The notes under the pieces are model-generated. The model was not told the DNA's origin. It did no database searches and saw nothing but the letters and a program-made list of their open reading frames with translations. Positions 49,219 through 59,236 of a stretch of DNA of 64,000 nt are shown piece by piece; position 1 is the stretch's first letter; each line of letters begins with the position of its first letter. Source of the stretch: Bacillota bacterium (GTDB lineage: Bacteria > Bacillota > UBA4882 > UBA8346); contig JAEZCE010000045.1 in NCBI GenBank assembly GCA_023429995.1, forward strand, positions 1 to 64,000, in the 5' to 3' direction. Both the position numbers and the translations under genes were made by a program.

Positions 49219-49578
49219 GCGAAATCCACCTTCCCATTGTGTCAGTTTGTATTTATTTTTATTTTTCGTTACCAAAGCCAATTTTTGAAAAGGACTCCAA
49301 GCTATCTTTGGGAATTTTTAAATTTTTAGAAAATAATTCGGTCATTTTCCTTTTTTTCCTGCAAGTTTCCAGTAAAAATAGTAAATTTAGGGATGTTTAA
49401 AAAGAAAATATAAAGATGCAATTGGCGCATACCAATAAATCTAGGCCTTTTATGCCCTTGTCTCAACAAAAAAATCATAACCCCAGAAATTTTTAATCTT
49501 CTGTTAATTTTAAGGTTATGATTGATGAATAAATATAATATTAAAATTTATCTTGTATTGAAATACTTAATGAAAGAA
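49219..49578. other. AT-rich intergenic region
   Basis: No gene, no clear hairpin. Probably holds the promoter of the Bat operon on the minus strand and the 3' end of the HD-domain gene. Confidence 0.4.
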
Positions 49579-50160
49579 TTAAAGATTGCCTTTCAAACCG
49601 ATGATTTCGGCCACTTTTTGCATGCCTTTGAGGGTTTCTGTGATAATGGCGTCTAATTCCATCCCGAGATTTTTGGCGCCATCCTCAATCACTTGACGAT
49701 TGACGCCTGCGGCAAAGGCCTTGTCTTTCCATTTTTTCTTAATGGATTTAATCTCCATATCGAGAATGCTTTTACTGGGCCGAACGAGAGCGGCCGCGGT
49801 AATCAATCCTGTTAATTCATCAATAGTATAAAGTACCCATTCCATTTTATGGAGGGGTTTGACATCCACACAAAGTCCCCAGCCATGGCTTTCAATCGCC
49901 CGGATATAATCTTCAGGCCATTTTTCCTCCATTAGAATTTGACGAACTTTTTTGCAATGTTCTTCGGGGTGCATTTCATAATCCAAGTCGTGGCAAAGTC
50001 CAATAATGCCCCATTTTTCAATTTCAGTTTCTCCAAATAATTCGGCATAATGCCTCATCACTGCCTCAACAGTTAAACCATGTTTAATGAGGCTTTCATT
50101 TTGGTTGTATTTTTTAAAAAGTTCATAAGCCTGAGGGCGGGTAGGTACAAATTGAGACAT
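49579..50160 (-). CDS. HD-domain phosphohydrolase
   Basis: A 193-residue protein. HD motif: IGLCHDLDYEMHPEEHC (His-Asp near residue 56), with an upstream His in SLIKHGLTVEAVMRHYAELF and a downstream one in AIESHGWGLCV. The C-terminal part is helical (SKSILDMEIKSIKKKWKDKA). This form is the standalone type seen widely in Firmicutes; metal-dependent phosphoesterase with unknown substrate (nucleotides are usual). RBS GAAGGA. Confidence 0.82.
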   Translation of the reverse strand: MSQFVPTRPQAYELFKKYNQNESLIKHGLTVEAVMRHYAELFGETEIEKWGIIGLCHDLDYEMHPEEHCKKVRQILMEEKWPEDYIRAIESHGWGLCVDVKPLHKMEWVLYTIDELTGLITAAALVRPSKSILDMEIKSIKKKWKDKAFAAGVNRQVIEDGAKNLGMELDAIITETLKGMQKVAEIIGLKGNL

Positions 50161-50358
50161 GGTTATAATCCTTCCTTCAATTTTAAATTTTAATAGTTAT
50201 TATCGCTAATTACAGTTTTTCCTGCCAAGCCACAAAAAAACTTATGTTTCCGGTAAAGGACTCACAATCATTAAGTAGTATTTAGAGAACGTTTTACTAG
50301 TTTTGGATAAATGCTTGATATATAATGTTAATGACAATGGTGGGGAGAAGAGGGCTCT

Positions 50359-51570
50359 TTGGAACGTAAAATTTTACATATGGATATGGATGCTTTTTTT
50401 GCAGCCGTTGAGCAGCATGATAACCCCAGCCTTCAAGGAAAGCCGGTTATAGTCGGCGCCGATCCAAGGGGAAGAGGCGTTGTTTCGACCTGTTCCTATG
50501 AGGCTAGGAAGTATGGCGTTCATTCGGCCCAACCGATTAAGGAAGCCTACCGTCTTTGCCCCCAGGGGATTTTTTTGCCGGTTCGGGGCGCTCGGTACGC
50601 CGAGGTATCCCGTAGCATCATGCAAATTTTAACGGCATACACCCCGCTTATTGAACCGCTTTCGCTGGATGAGGCGTTTTTGGATTTAACCGCATCCCAA
50701 AAAATATTTGGACCTGCAGAGTCCATTGGAAAGCGTATTGTCGAGGAAATTCAAAACCAAACCGGTCTTTCGGCTTCCGTAGGAATTGCGTCCAATAAAT
50801 TTCTGGCAAAATTGGCCTCTGATCTCCAAAAACCCCATGGATTCGTGGTTATTACTCCTGAAAACGTCGATGATGTTTTGGAAAATCTTAGCGTTGAAAA
50901 GCTTTGGGGAGTGGGCCCAAAAACTGCCGAAGTATTGCATGGAATGGGAATTAAAACCGTTGGAATGCTTCGCCAAATGAATCCTCAGGCCCTCGAAGAT
51001 AGTTTGGGAGAAATCGGTTTACAGCTTTATCAATTGGCTTACGGTCACGATGAGCGTCAGGTTTCGCCAAGCGAACCGGTAAAGAGCGTCGGCCATGAAA
51101 TTACCTTTCAGGTTGATACGGAGGATAATAGTTTTCTGGCCGGAGTGTTGCTCTGGTTATGTGACCAGGTAGCCCGCAGGCTTCGGCAAAATGGTCTCAA
51201 GGGGCGAGTGATTACCATGAAGCTTCGGGATTGCAATTTTAAAACGCTTACCAAAAGAAGCACGATAGAAGCCCCGACTGATTTTGAAGAAACTATTTAC
51301 CAAGAAGCCTTAAAGCTTTTTAAAACGATACCTCGCACAGGTATGAAAATCCGGTTAATCGGGGTGAGCGTGAGTGATTTTGAAAACAAAGGATTCATGC
51401 AGTTAGGCCTGTTTGATTCAGAACCTCAGACCGTCCCAAAAGATTTATCAAAATTGCATGATGCGCTCGATCAACTGAAGGATCGTTTTGGTGAAAAGAT
51501 CATTACCAAGGGAACGATCTTACAAATTCAAACTCTGGTAGGAGAGAAACGTGATCCTCATGAACCCTGA
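50359..51570 (+). CDS. dinB: DNA polymerase IV
   Basis: A 403-residue Y-family polymerase starting TTG 50359. Catalytic site residues in ILHMDMDAFFAAVEQ and PLSLDEAFLDLT; fingers SVGIASNKFLAKLASDLQKP; thumb HhH near LWGVGPKTAEVLHGMGI; C-terminal little finger (VGHEITFQVDTEDNSFLAGV). Full length but without the canonical beta-clamp peptide at the very end, where LGLFDSEPQ at about 372 probably serves. Performs translesion synthesis. Overlaps the CPBP gene by 20 nt. Confidence 0.95.
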   Translation: MERKILHMDMDAFFAAVEQHDNPSLQGKPVIVGADPRGRGVVSTCSYEARKYGVHSAQPIKEAYRLCPQGIFLPVRGARYAEVSRSIMQILTAYTPLIEPLSLDEAFLDLTASQKIFGPAESIGKRIVEEIQNQTGLSASVGIASNKFLAKLASDLQKPHGFVVITPENVDDVLENLSVEKLWGVGPKTAEVLHGMGIKTVGMLRQMNPQALEDSLGEIGLQLYQLAYGHDERQVSPSEPVKSVGHEITFQVDTEDNSFLAGVLLWLCDQVARRLRQNGLKGRVITMKLRDCNFKTLTKRSTIEAPTDFEETIYQEALKLFKTIPRTGMKIRLIGVSVSDFENKGFMQLGLFDSEPQTVPKDLSKLHDALDQLKDRFGEKIITKGTILQIQTLVGEKRDPHEP

Positions 51571-52498
51571 AACATTCAGAAAGGTTCAGGATAACCGACT
51601 ACGGGATGGAACCTCCGGGCAAGAGCTGTTTCAAATCCGGAAAATTCATTTGTTTCTCTTATGTAATCTTTTTTGGATTATTGGATGCAGCCTGATTTTT
51701 TCAAAGCAAATGGTCCTCGGAAGTATTATTCTCGAAGTTGGAATCTTACTGCTCACCATCGGCTGGACCGGACTTCAAAAAATGGATTTTCATGAAATGT
51801 TCAAATGGAAGGCGCCGGGGTTTAGCAATATGGGGGCAACGCTGATTATAGCGACTTGCGGCATTTATGTGGCCTCGTTTATTGACTTGTTATTTCGCTA
51901 CTATCTTCAAAGCTTTGGAAAAATCATCGAGCCGGGGTTGGTGAAGCCTCAAAGTCCGGAGTTTTTATTTTCATTGTTGGCCGTTGTCGTTTTACCGGCT
52001 TTCGCCGAAGAAATGCTTTTTAGAGGGTTTATTCTCCAAAATTACCGAAAATTTTTAGGGAACGGTCAAGCGATCTTTTTAAGCGCGCTTTTATTTGGGC
52101 TTGCGCATCTAAGTATTGGAAATTTTTGGGGCCCGTTCATAATAGGAATTATTTGCGGTTGGTTAGTTTGTTTATTTGATACAATCATTGTGGCCTGCTT
52201 TGCCCATTTTTTGAATAATGGATTGATGTTTTTATTGTCTTGCCTGATTCCGGATTATGGAAGCCCGAAACCGATTAGCAATAGCGATATAGTCATTCAA
52301 ATTCCCGCTTTTATAATCTCCGGATTGATCATTTTGATTCTTGTTTTGCGATATCACGAAAAAATTCCCAAAAAACCAATCAAACCAGGGATGTTCCTGA
52401 CGGTTTTAAGTCATTGGACAACCTGGATTTTATTGTTGCTCTTTCTTATTTTTGTTGTGGTGGAACTGGTCATGATGAAAACTACATTCCCGGTTTAG
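51551..52498 (+). CDS. CPBP-family intramembrane metalloprotease
   Basis: A 315-residue membrane protein with about eight helices. CPBP (CAAX protease/bacteriocin-processing) motifs: AFAEEMLFRGFILQNYRKF (the E-E-x-x-x-R motif), LLFGLAHLSIGN (His) and VACFAHFLNNGLMF (H-x-x-x-N). GTG 51551 overlaps the dinB end; ATG 51560 is possible. Substrate unknown; members process prenylated proteins or bacteriocins. Likely coupled to dinB. Confidence 0.87.
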   Translation: MILMNPETFRKVQDNRLRDGTSGQELFQIRKIHLFLLCNLFWIIGCSLIFSKQMVLGSIILEVGILLLTIGWTGLQKMDFHEMFKWKAPGFSNMGATLIIATCGIYVASFIDLLFRYYLQSFGKIIEPGLVKPQSPEFLFSLLAVVVLPAFAEEMLFRGFILQNYRKFLGNGQAIFLSALLFGLAHLSIGNFWGPFIIGIICGWLVCLFDTIIVACFAHFLNNGLMFLLSCLIPDYGSPKPISNSDIVIQIPAFIISGLIILILVLRYHEKIPKKPIKPGMFLTVLSHWTTWILLLLFLIFVVVELVMMKTTFPV

Positions 52499-52543
52499 TC
52501 GTGGAGCGTCAAAAAACAATTCGCCAATTCCTGTTGCGGGCAT

Positions 52544-52587
52544 AAGAATGCCGCTCCGTGTTTTGCAAAAACGGGGCGGCTATTCTT
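52544..52587. terminator. Bidirectional terminator
   Basis: AAGAAT-GCCGC-t-CCG pairs with CGG-g-GCGGC-t-ATTCTT around a TTTTGCAAAA loop: a long near-perfect stem between convergent genes. Confidence 0.85.
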
Positions 52588-52605
52588 CGTTGTAAACAGG
52601 CAGAA

Positions 52606-53244
52606 TTATTGAAAAGTGCCTATTACGGTAATACCGGCTTTGACTTTGTCATTTTTTTTCACATTAACCTGGACGTTGCTGGGAAAAACCACTTCCGTGC
52701 AAGAACCGAATTTAATCAGGCCAAAGATTTCTCCTTGTTCCAGCGCCTCGCCGACTTTGCTTCGGCAAACCACTCTTCTGGCCAAAATTCCGGCAATTTG
52801 ATGCACTAAAACCTTCAATTGCTTATTTTCGACACCGATAGTGTTTCGTTCATTGACAAGTCCGGCTTCTTCTTTGTAAGCCGGCAGGAATTTGCCTTCG
52901 GTGTATTTCAGATACACCACTTTTCCTGAAATTGGACTACGGTTAAGATGGACATTGAGCACGGAAAGGAAGATAGTAACTTTTTTTACCCGGGAATGAA
53001 AAAATTCCCGATCCTCGTATTCGGTGATTGCCATTACCTGACCATCCGCAGGGGACAGAATTTGGAGAGGGTTTTGAATCACATTACGTACCGGATTACG
53101 AAAGAAAAACAATACAAAAATCAATAATGCCAATGGAACTAAAGCCACATAAGGAAAGAAATAACCGATCCCAATAACCAGAACCAACAATATACCGACA
53201 TAAGGTATAACTTCTTTTGCAAAACGAATTTTAATCTTTACCAC
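52606..53244 (-). CDS. psd: Phosphatidylserine decarboxylase proenzyme
   Basis: A 212-residue short-form (archaeal-type) decarboxylase: ILSPADGQVMAITEYEDREF, TIFLSVLNVHLNRSPISGKV (conserved H-x-N-R), VHQIAGILARRVVC and the self-cleavage region GLIKFGSCTEVVFP, where F-G-S replaces the L-G-S-T of the long form and Ser becomes the pyruvoyl group. Two N-terminal membrane segments. Makes phosphatidylethanolamine; pairs with pssA, 30 nt upstream on the same strand. Confidence 0.92.
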   Translation of the reverse strand: MVKIKIRFAKEVIPYVGILLVLVIGIGYFFPYVALVPLALLIFVLFFFRNPVRNVIQNPLQILSPADGQVMAITEYEDREFFHSRVKKVTIFLSVLNVHLNRSPISGKVVYLKYTEGKFLPAYKEEAGLVNERNTIGVENKQLKVLVHQIAGILARRVVCRSKVGEALEQGEIFGLIKFGSCTEVVFPSNVQVNVKKNDKVKAGITVIGTFQ

Positions 53245-53274
53245 TCCTTCGGATGGATAAAATTATCCAATAAG

Positions 53275-53811
53275 TTACAAGTTGTTTTGAACGGGTTTAT
53301 TTCGCTTAAAGGATAATTTTTTAATCTTTAGCGGCACATTCATCGTTACCGTTAAAAACGCCGCAATGAAAGGCATAATATTGGGCCAAATGAAAAAACT
53401 CAGCGGAATCAATAAACCATTCAAGGTAATCGGAGTTCCGCGGAAATAGCCATCAAATTTGGTGACATTGAATTTGGCCAGACGCAAAATGCCGGAAGCT
53501 ACGATCAGGATAAAAAGCAATAATGTAATAACATTGGGGGTAATAGTCGCAATAAGAAAGCCAGGCGCTATTCCAAAAGAAACTAAATCACAAAGAGAAT
53601 CGATTTCTCTGCCAAAGTCGGAAGAGGAATGAAACCGTCGGGCACAAAATCCATCCAATCCATCGGTACAAAATGCAGCGATCAGCAGAATACAGGCAAT
53701 GTTATAAATTTGAAGATAAGCGTAATAAATTGCCAGAATTCCGAGACTTGCATTGAGTAAGCTAACAATCACCGCAAGAGAAGATTTGATTTTTTTAATA
53801 GTCTTTTGCAT
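53275..53811 (-). CDS. pssA: CDP-diacylglycerol-serine O-phosphatidyltransferase
   Basis: A 178-residue membrane enzyme; ATG 53811 follows AAAAGGTG. CDP-alcohol phosphotransferase motif: DGLDGFCARRFHSSSDFGRE then IDSLCD, giving the D-x2-D-G-x2-A-R-x8-G-x3-D-x3-D pattern. Five or six helices. Produces phosphatidylserine for Psd downstream; together they form the PE branch. Full length for the bacterial type II enzyme. Confidence 0.93.
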   Translation of the reverse strand: MQKTIKKIKSSLAVIVSLLNASLGILAIYYAYLQIYNIACILLIAAFCTDGLDGFCARRFHSSSDFGREIDSLCDLVSFGIAPGFLIATITPNVITLLLFILIVASGILRLAKFNVTKFDGYFRGTPITLNGLLIPLSFFIWPNIMPFIAAFLTVTMNVPLKIKKLSFKRNKPVQNNL

Positions 53812-54120
53812 GAAGCACCTTTTCCAAAATTTATTTATTTCTTCGCCGTACAAAATGTTAACTCTCAAATTCTAATTATACCATTATTAGTAACTAAATT
53901 TAAACAAAAATTTTAATAGGGATTTTTTTACCGCCAGTATATTTAATCGGCCTTTTTGGAATTTCAATCAATACTTTTTTTGAGTTCTCAAAAATTTATT
54001 AAGCATGGTTCCGGGTTTAGTTTTATCTCAGGGTAAAAATATACCTAAAATATAAACCGGTGAATATTCAAAAAACCCTTTTGGAATCCTACCTAGGATA
54101 ATCCTTATGGGGGCTTACAG

Positions 54121-55281
54121 ATGAAAAAACTTATAATAATGGTCGCAAGTTTTATACTGTTGCTGCTGGGGAGTTTTATCCCTTGCCATGGCGACAATCC
54201 TTGGCTGGTGCGGATCAATCTTCCCGAATTTAAACTGTACTTATACCGTGGTGAGATTTTGTATCAGAAATTTGATGTAGCTGTGGGAAAACAAGGTACT
54301 CCTTCACCATTGGGAGATTTTTGGATCATCAATAAAGTGCTCGATCCAACATGGTACCCATCGGATGGGAAGTTACCGGTTCCACCCGGTAAGAACAATC
54401 CTCTTGGAAGGTATTGGATGGGACTGAATATTGAAGGTTATGGAATTCATGGAAATTCGGCCGCATGGTCCATTGGCACCCCGGCGTCGCTAGGATGTTT
54501 TCGCCTCCAAAATAATGATATTAAAAAAATTTTTGAGATAGTCCCGGTAGGAACCCCGGTTCAGATTGTTTATGAAATCGCTCATGCATCGGTTGATCAA
54601 AAGAATACAGCTTGGCTTGAGGCTTTCTCCGACATCTATAAATGGAACAATCTGGAGGTGGAAAGTATTAGAGTCTTGCGTGAACTGAGATGGATTTACG
54701 AACCCCATTGGAAGGCTTTATCAGAACTTTTGCAGGCTAAAAAGCCTTTTAAAGTTGAAGTTCCACGAGTTATCAAGTTTAGCGGGGAAACTATCGACAT
54801 GGATGGTTTTTATTGGCGGCAAAATGTCTACATTTCCCAAAAATCCATGGAAACTTTAGCTATTTTATCTCAGAATGCGAGTACCGGAAAACCCGAGAAC
54901 GATTTTTTTATGGGTTACCGTAAGCTGGATTTAAATCGTAAAACCAGAGAAAGTCCGCGATATATTTGGGACGGCGAGGCAAATACGCTACGGATTATTC
55001 GGCCCAAAGTGTTACTCAATGGGGTTGAATTAAGTAAATCAGCATGCTGGGGAAAAGAGAAAGGGGTCCAGATTGATTTAAAGGCGGTGGCTGCCGCGCT
55101 GGGGACTGGATTTTCATGGGATTATGTTTCGGGATCATTTATCTGCAACGGTATAATGATTGGAGGAGAACCCAGGAACGGGGGATTCTGGGTTTCTCCG
55201 GAAGTTTTAACCCAGATTTGGGGAGATATGCGGTGCCATTTTGAATCGAGTAATGCTACGGTAGAGCTATCGACCCAATAG
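54121..55281 (+). CDS. L,D-transpeptidase with copper-amine-oxidase-N-like domain
   Basis: A 386-residue exported protein with signal peptide (LIIMVASFILLLLGSFIPCH). YkuD domain at 30-155: WLVRINLPEFKLYLYRGEIL, GKQGTPSPLGDFWIINK and the catalytic H-G...S-x-G-C-F-R motif (IHGNSAAWSIGTPASLGCFR). The C-terminal 200 residues contain a stalk-type copper amine oxidase N domain (NTLRIIRPKVLLNGVELSKS; KAVAAALGTGFSWDYVSGSF), a dockerin-like support fold common in Firmicute envelope proteins. Makes 3-3 cross-links in peptidoglycan or attaches proteins. Confidence 0.88.
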   Translation: MKKLIIMVASFILLLLGSFIPCHGDNPWLVRINLPEFKLYLYRGEILYQKFDVAVGKQGTPSPLGDFWIINKVLDPTWYPSDGKLPVPPGKNNPLGRYWMGLNIEGYGIHGNSAAWSIGTPASLGCFRLQNNDIKKIFEIVPVGTPVQIVYEIAHASVDQKNTAWLEAFSDIYKWNNLEVESIRVLRELRWIYEPHWKALSELLQAKKPFKVEVPRVIKFSGETIDMDGFYWRQNVYISQKSMETLAILSQNASTGKPENDFFMGYRKLDLNRKTRESPRYIWDGEANTLRIIRPKVLLNGVELSKSACWGKEKGVQIDLKAVAAALGTGFSWDYVSGSFICNGIMIGGEPRNGGFWVSPEVLTQIWGDMRCHFESSNATVELSTQ

Positions 55282-55398
55282 TTTGCATGGGAGATTGCTT
55301 CAATGCGTAAGAGAATAACATATTCTGGCTCTGTGGCCCATAATTTAGATAAAGGGCCACGGAGATAACAGAAAGAATATTTTGATTTCCATTTTAAA

Positions 55399-56889
55399 CT
55401 ATGATTCTTTTCCGGCAGCGGTCTCGCTTCGGTAGAAATTGGCCGCTTCCAATAGAGTTTGTTTAACGCGCGCTGTTTGGGGAGATAACAATACATCATA
55501 AGTTTGGGGGTACCGTAAACGACGGTATTCATCCGGAAATTCGGCGAGGTTATTTTGAGCTCTGCTCCGGATTTCTTTTACTGAAATCTGTGAGGCCGTT
55601 ACTTTGCCTTGAACGACTTGTTTCTCATTCAGTTCGCGATAATGGTCGGCTTTAAAAACGATCTCTTTTATCAAATTATCCCGATCGTGGGTAATAATCC
55701 GGGTTTGTTGGATGGGTTCATCCTCCAGATAAAGCACGTCGGCTAAGGGCCGGTCTTCCGCATTGTAATAACGAACAATTTTTTTACGGCCCGGGTCGGT
55801 TATTTTTGCACTATTAGCCGAAATTTTAATCTTGGGTTCCCATCCCCGTTCTCCTTGAATTGCCACCAATTTGTAAACTCCGCCCAGGGAAGCGCAATTA
55901 CTGGAGGTAATTAAGTGGGTCCCGACCCCCCAGGAATTAATTTTTGCGCCCTGCCTTTTCAGTTCGGCGATTAAATCCTCATCCAGCTCATTGGATGCAA
56001 CGATGAGAGGGTTATCAAAACCCTCCTCCCGAAACAACCGGTAAGCTTCTTTGGACAATTTCGCCAAATCTCCGGAGTCCAGGCGCACAGCGCCCCTGCA
56101 AGGGAATCCTTGCTCCCGAAGTTCTTTGAATACTTTTACAGCGTTGGGTATACCGCTTTGCAACGGATCATAGGTATCAACCAATAAGGTGTTATTATTG
56201 GGAAATGCGGTAGCATAGGCGCGAAAGGCATCATATTCACTATCAAAGCTCATGACCCAACTATGGGCATGGGTTCCAAGTGTTGGGATATCATACAGTT
56301 TTCCGGCCAGAGTATTGGAAGTTCCTATACAACCGCCGATTACAGCAGCCCTAGCTCCGGATATCCCTCCGTCAGGTCCTTGAGCGCGGCGCAAGCCGAA
56401 TTCCATGACCGGATCGCCATGGGCGGCATAACAGACTCTGGCTGCTTTGGTTGCCACCAAAGTAGGATAATTGAGGGCATTTAGAAGAAAGGTTTCCAGA
56501 AGCTGTAAAACTCCCAAGGGACCTTCAATCCGCAGGATTGGTTCATGGGGAAAAACAACGGTTCCTTCCGGTACAGCCCATAAATCAATATCCAGGTTCA
56601 GGTTTTGAAGATAATCTAAAAAACCCCGTTCAAAACCTTGTTGCCCCAGGTAGTCCAAGTCGCCCTCATTGAATTTAAAATTTCTGAGGAATTCCAAAAC
56701 TTGTTCCAAACCGGCGGAGAGAGCAAATCCGTTATGGGGAGGCAACAAGCGAAAGAAGTATTCAAAGCAGGCCCGCTGTTCATGTTTGTGATATTTCCAG
56801 AATCCATAAAACATGGTCAACTCATATAAATCGGTGAGCAGGGCGCAGTCTTCGCGTTTAGACCAGTCAACGGCAGTATCCTTATTCAT
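55399..56889 (-). CDS. pncB: Nicotinate phosphoribosyltransferase
   Basis: A 496-residue enzyme of the NAPRTase family: LLTDLYELTMFYGFWKYHKH, ACFEYFFRLLPPHNGFALSA, MEFGLRRAQGPDGGISGARA, GTHAHSWVMSF and AVRLDSGDLAKLSKEAYRLF (the ribose-phosphate-binding D-S-G-D). Converts nicotinate plus PRPP to NaMN, the second step of NAD salvage after PncA, whose gene overlaps it by 4 nt upstream. Full length. Confidence 0.95.
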   Translation of the reverse strand: MNKDTAVDWSKREDCALLTDLYELTMFYGFWKYHKHEQRACFEYFFRLLPPHNGFALSAGLEQVLEFLRNFKFNEGDLDYLGQQGFERGFLDYLQNLNLDIDLWAVPEGTVVFPHEPILRIEGPLGVLQLLETFLLNALNYPTLVATKAARVCYAAHGDPVMEFGLRRAQGPDGGISGARAAVIGGCIGTSNTLAGKLYDIPTLGTHAHSWVMSFDSEYDAFRAYATAFPNNNTLLVDTYDPLQSGIPNAVKVFKELREQGFPCRGAVRLDSGDLAKLSKEAYRLFREEGFDNPLIVASNELDEDLIAELKRQGAKINSWGVGTHLITSSNCASLGGVYKLVAIQGERGWEPKIKISANSAKITDPGRKKIVRYYNAEDRPLADVLYLEDEPIQQTRIITHDRDNLIKEIVFKADHYRELNEKQVVQGKVTASQISVKEIRSRAQNNLAEFPDEYRRLRYPQTYDVLLSPQTARVKQTLLEAANFYRSETAAGKES

Positions 56890-57467
56890 AAGATGTTTTC
56901 CACCTCATTAGCGTTAATAATTTGTACGCCCGCTTCCCGCATCTCGTCAAGGGCTTTTTGGGCCGTCCCGGGGGGATTGTCAACACCTTTGCAGGCATCT
57001 TGAACCAGGTATACTTTTAGTTTTTCCTTTAAGGCATCCAGCGCGGTAAATTTGACACAATAATCAGTCGCCAGGCCGGTGACAAAGACAGTATCCACGG
57101 TAAGCTTATGTAAACTTTGGGCGAGGGGTGTTCCCTGAAAAGCACTATAAGCCTCTTCATCAACCGCTGTCCCTTTTTCAATAATCAGAGCGTTGAGAGT
57201 GAATAACAATTCAGGGTGAAAATCAGCACCCCGGGTATTGGCGACACAATGGACCGGCCAGGATTTATCGGTAAATTTTGGCGGATTGCCGAAACTGATA
57301 TGGTTAAGGGGATGCCAATCCCGGCTGTAGACAACAATTTCAAATTGAGGTATCAATTCATTGATAATGGGGATGATCTTGTCGCCTTCTTGCACTGCCA
57401 AAGCCCCGCCGGGGCAAAAATCATTTTGAACGTCAACGACCAATAGAGCTGGTTTCATATCAGACAC
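56886..57467 (-). CDS. pncA: Nicotinamidase
   Basis: A 193-residue isochorismatase-fold hydrolase: LLVVDVQNDFCPGGALAVQE (catalytic Asp), metal site in YSRDWHPLNHISF, the Lys in INALIIEKGTAVDEEAYSAF, and the nucleophile Cys in VTGLATDYCVKFTALDALKE. Deamidates nicotinamide for NAD salvage. Overlaps pncB by 4 nt, forming a compact two-gene operon. Confidence 0.93.
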   Translation of the reverse strand: MSDMKPALLVVDVQNDFCPGGALAVQEGDKIIPIINELIPQFEIVVYSRDWHPLNHISFGNPPKFTDKSWPVHCVANTRGADFHPELLFTLNALIIEKGTAVDEEAYSAFQGTPLAQSLHKLTVDTVFVTGLATDYCVKFTALDALKEKLKVYLVQDACKGVDNPPGTAQKALDEMREAGVQIINANEVENIL

Positions 57468-57950
57468 CTCACTTTAATATCATATAAAGTTTCTTTGTTA
57501 TAAGTTTAATTATATGAATTCTTTGCCGATATTATTAACCCTGCTTTTGACAAAAATATTTGGAACCTTTTCGGCCAGGGAAGCGGCAATTAAAAAATGG
57601 GGCAAGTTATGATGAACAGGGTAACGATGATGGTAAAATCAACAGGAAAACAATTATACCCCCGATTGGCCCAATGAAAACATCCAATGGGAGATGGGAT
57701 ACCAACCACCAAAAAGAGGCAGGAGTGGAAAATGATTAAAATTAAATTACATCTTCTTTTCCAGCAGGTCTTTTAGTTTCTTCATCGAATTAATAAAACA
57801 GATAAAAAATTCGAGCAGTATGCGAACCGGTTTGCCAAAAGTGAAGGATGATTCACAAGCAGGAAGCCGGTTATTGTTTTAAGGGGGTTATGGTTTCAGG
57901 ATTCAAAGAATTTGGTCACCGGAATTAGACACTAATCAAAAGGGGTGTTT
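57468..57950. other. Gene-free region
   Basis: No open frame with an RBS and no clear hairpin. Probably holds the leftward promoter of pncA-pncB and the rightward promoter of the 57951 gene. Confidence 0.4.
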
Positions 57951-58151
57951 ATGATGGCCTGGACTTTGGAAAATGGAGTACCGAAAGATGTAATGGCAAT
58001 TGCGACAATTACGGATTGGGTTGTATTTTATTCCAAAGCAAATGATCAGATTTATTTTTATTCGACAAATCCTGGAATTTTAGGACTTACCAAGGAAGAA
58101 CTGTTGGAGTTCGTGCGGGTGATGGGAGAAAATCACCAGACATTGCAATGA
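57951..58151 (+). CDS. 66-residue protein of unknown function
   Basis: ATG 57951 behind AAAAGGGG encodes a 66-residue protein: MMAWTLENGVPKDVMAIATI, then TDWVVFYSKANDQIYFYSTN and GILGLTKEELLEFVRVMG. Aromatic-rich beta-like N-terminal half and a helical C-terminal half; no Cys, no signal peptide. No family recognised. Followed by a terminator, so it is probably expressed alone. Confidence 0.5.
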   Translation: MMAWTLENGVPKDVMAIATITDWVVFYSKANDQIYFYSTNPGILGLTKEELLEFVRVMGENHQTLQ

Positions 58152-58238
58152 AAGAGACTGGGGATTGAGAATGAGAAGGGCGGAAAAATTCAATCGAAAA
58201 ACGTCTTTCATAACAGTTGCCCGGATTAAAGGAGAAAA

Positions 58239-58270
58239 GAGGCTGCTTCGAATAGAGGCGGCCTTTTTTT
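58239..58270 (+). terminator. Intrinsic terminator
   Basis: AGGC-t-GC pairs with GC-g-GCCT followed by TTTTTTT, 88 nt after the small gene's stop. Stem short with a mismatch. Confidence 0.65.
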
Positions 58271-58356
58271 GGTTATGGAAAGCAAAATTTCAGGCTATAG
58301 GAAGGTCGTAATTTACGATTCAACGGATTTGTGATGAGTCAAAAGAGGAGGATACG

Positions 58357-58959
58357 ATGGAATTACTGGAAGTAATGCGAAACCGGAGGTCCGTAAGAAA
58401 ATTCAAAGAGGCGGATATCAGCGATGCCATCATTGAGGATATTTTGGAATCCGCCAAACTTGCTCCGGAAACCGATACCTGCAATTACTATTTTGGGGTG
58501 ATCAAAGAATCAAAAGTGAAAAATGAAATAGCCGGGGCGACATTATGGGCGGATTGGGTAGCCCAAGCGCCGGTCCTCTTTGTTTGCTGTTGTGATATCA
58601 GTTGGGATATCGGCAACCAGAAAGATGACGACTATGGCGTGATCGGGAATAAACTGCGCTATGGTGATGATATCGTTCAATTTCTGAGAAAACACGAAAA
58701 CCGGAAAGCGGCGAAAACTTTGGTGCAGAGCACACCGGTTTACATAGCGGCCGAACATATGATTCTCGCTGCTGTTTCTCATGATTTACGGGGGTGTATC
58801 GTTGATTTTATCAATATTGAAAAAATAAACCACATCCTGGGGTTACCAGATCATATTACCTGCCAGCTTCTGGCGGCGGTTGGGTACGCGGCCGAGGCGC
58901 CCAATCCCAAAAGGGAAGAATATAAAGATCATCGAGTTTTTTATGACCAATGGAAATAA
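58357..58959 (+). CDS. Nitroreductase-family flavoprotein
   Basis: A 200-residue protein: MRNRRSVRKFKEADISDAII (FMN-binding R-R-S-x-R), ILESAKLAPETDTCNYYFGV, AEHMILAAVSHDLRGCIVDF and the C-terminal VGYAAEAPNPKREE. Binds FMN and reduces nitro or quinone compounds with NAD(P)H. Normal length. RBS AAGAGGAGG. No neighbour suggests a specific substrate. Confidence 0.88.
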   Translation: MELLEVMRNRRSVRKFKEADISDAIIEDILESAKLAPETDTCNYYFGVIKESKVKNEIAGATLWADWVAQAPVLFVCCCDISWDIGNQKDDDYGVIGNKLRYGDDIVQFLRKHENRKAAKTLVQSTPVYIAAEHMILAAVSHDLRGCIVDFINIEKINHILGLPDHITCQLLAAVGYAAEAPNPKREEYKDHRVFYDQWK

Positions 58960-59236
58960 AGGGCTGGAATATAATATACAGCTCTATCCAAACCGATGGT
59001 TTCGATATTGGATCGTATTTTTTATCCTGCGTCTGTTTATGCAGGATATTTTATTATTCATTACAAAAACGGCGTAAAATTGAATATTGCTCCCCGAGCG
59101 CAGTTGTGATAAAATGGTTTTTGAAGGCAGGCATGGAAATTTAAGGCAATTCCAACGAGATGAAGCAAATTTGACGGGGTGAAAACAAAAGAAAGATGAC
59201 AACGATGTCAATTTGGAAATTGCAGGAGGGAGTCCA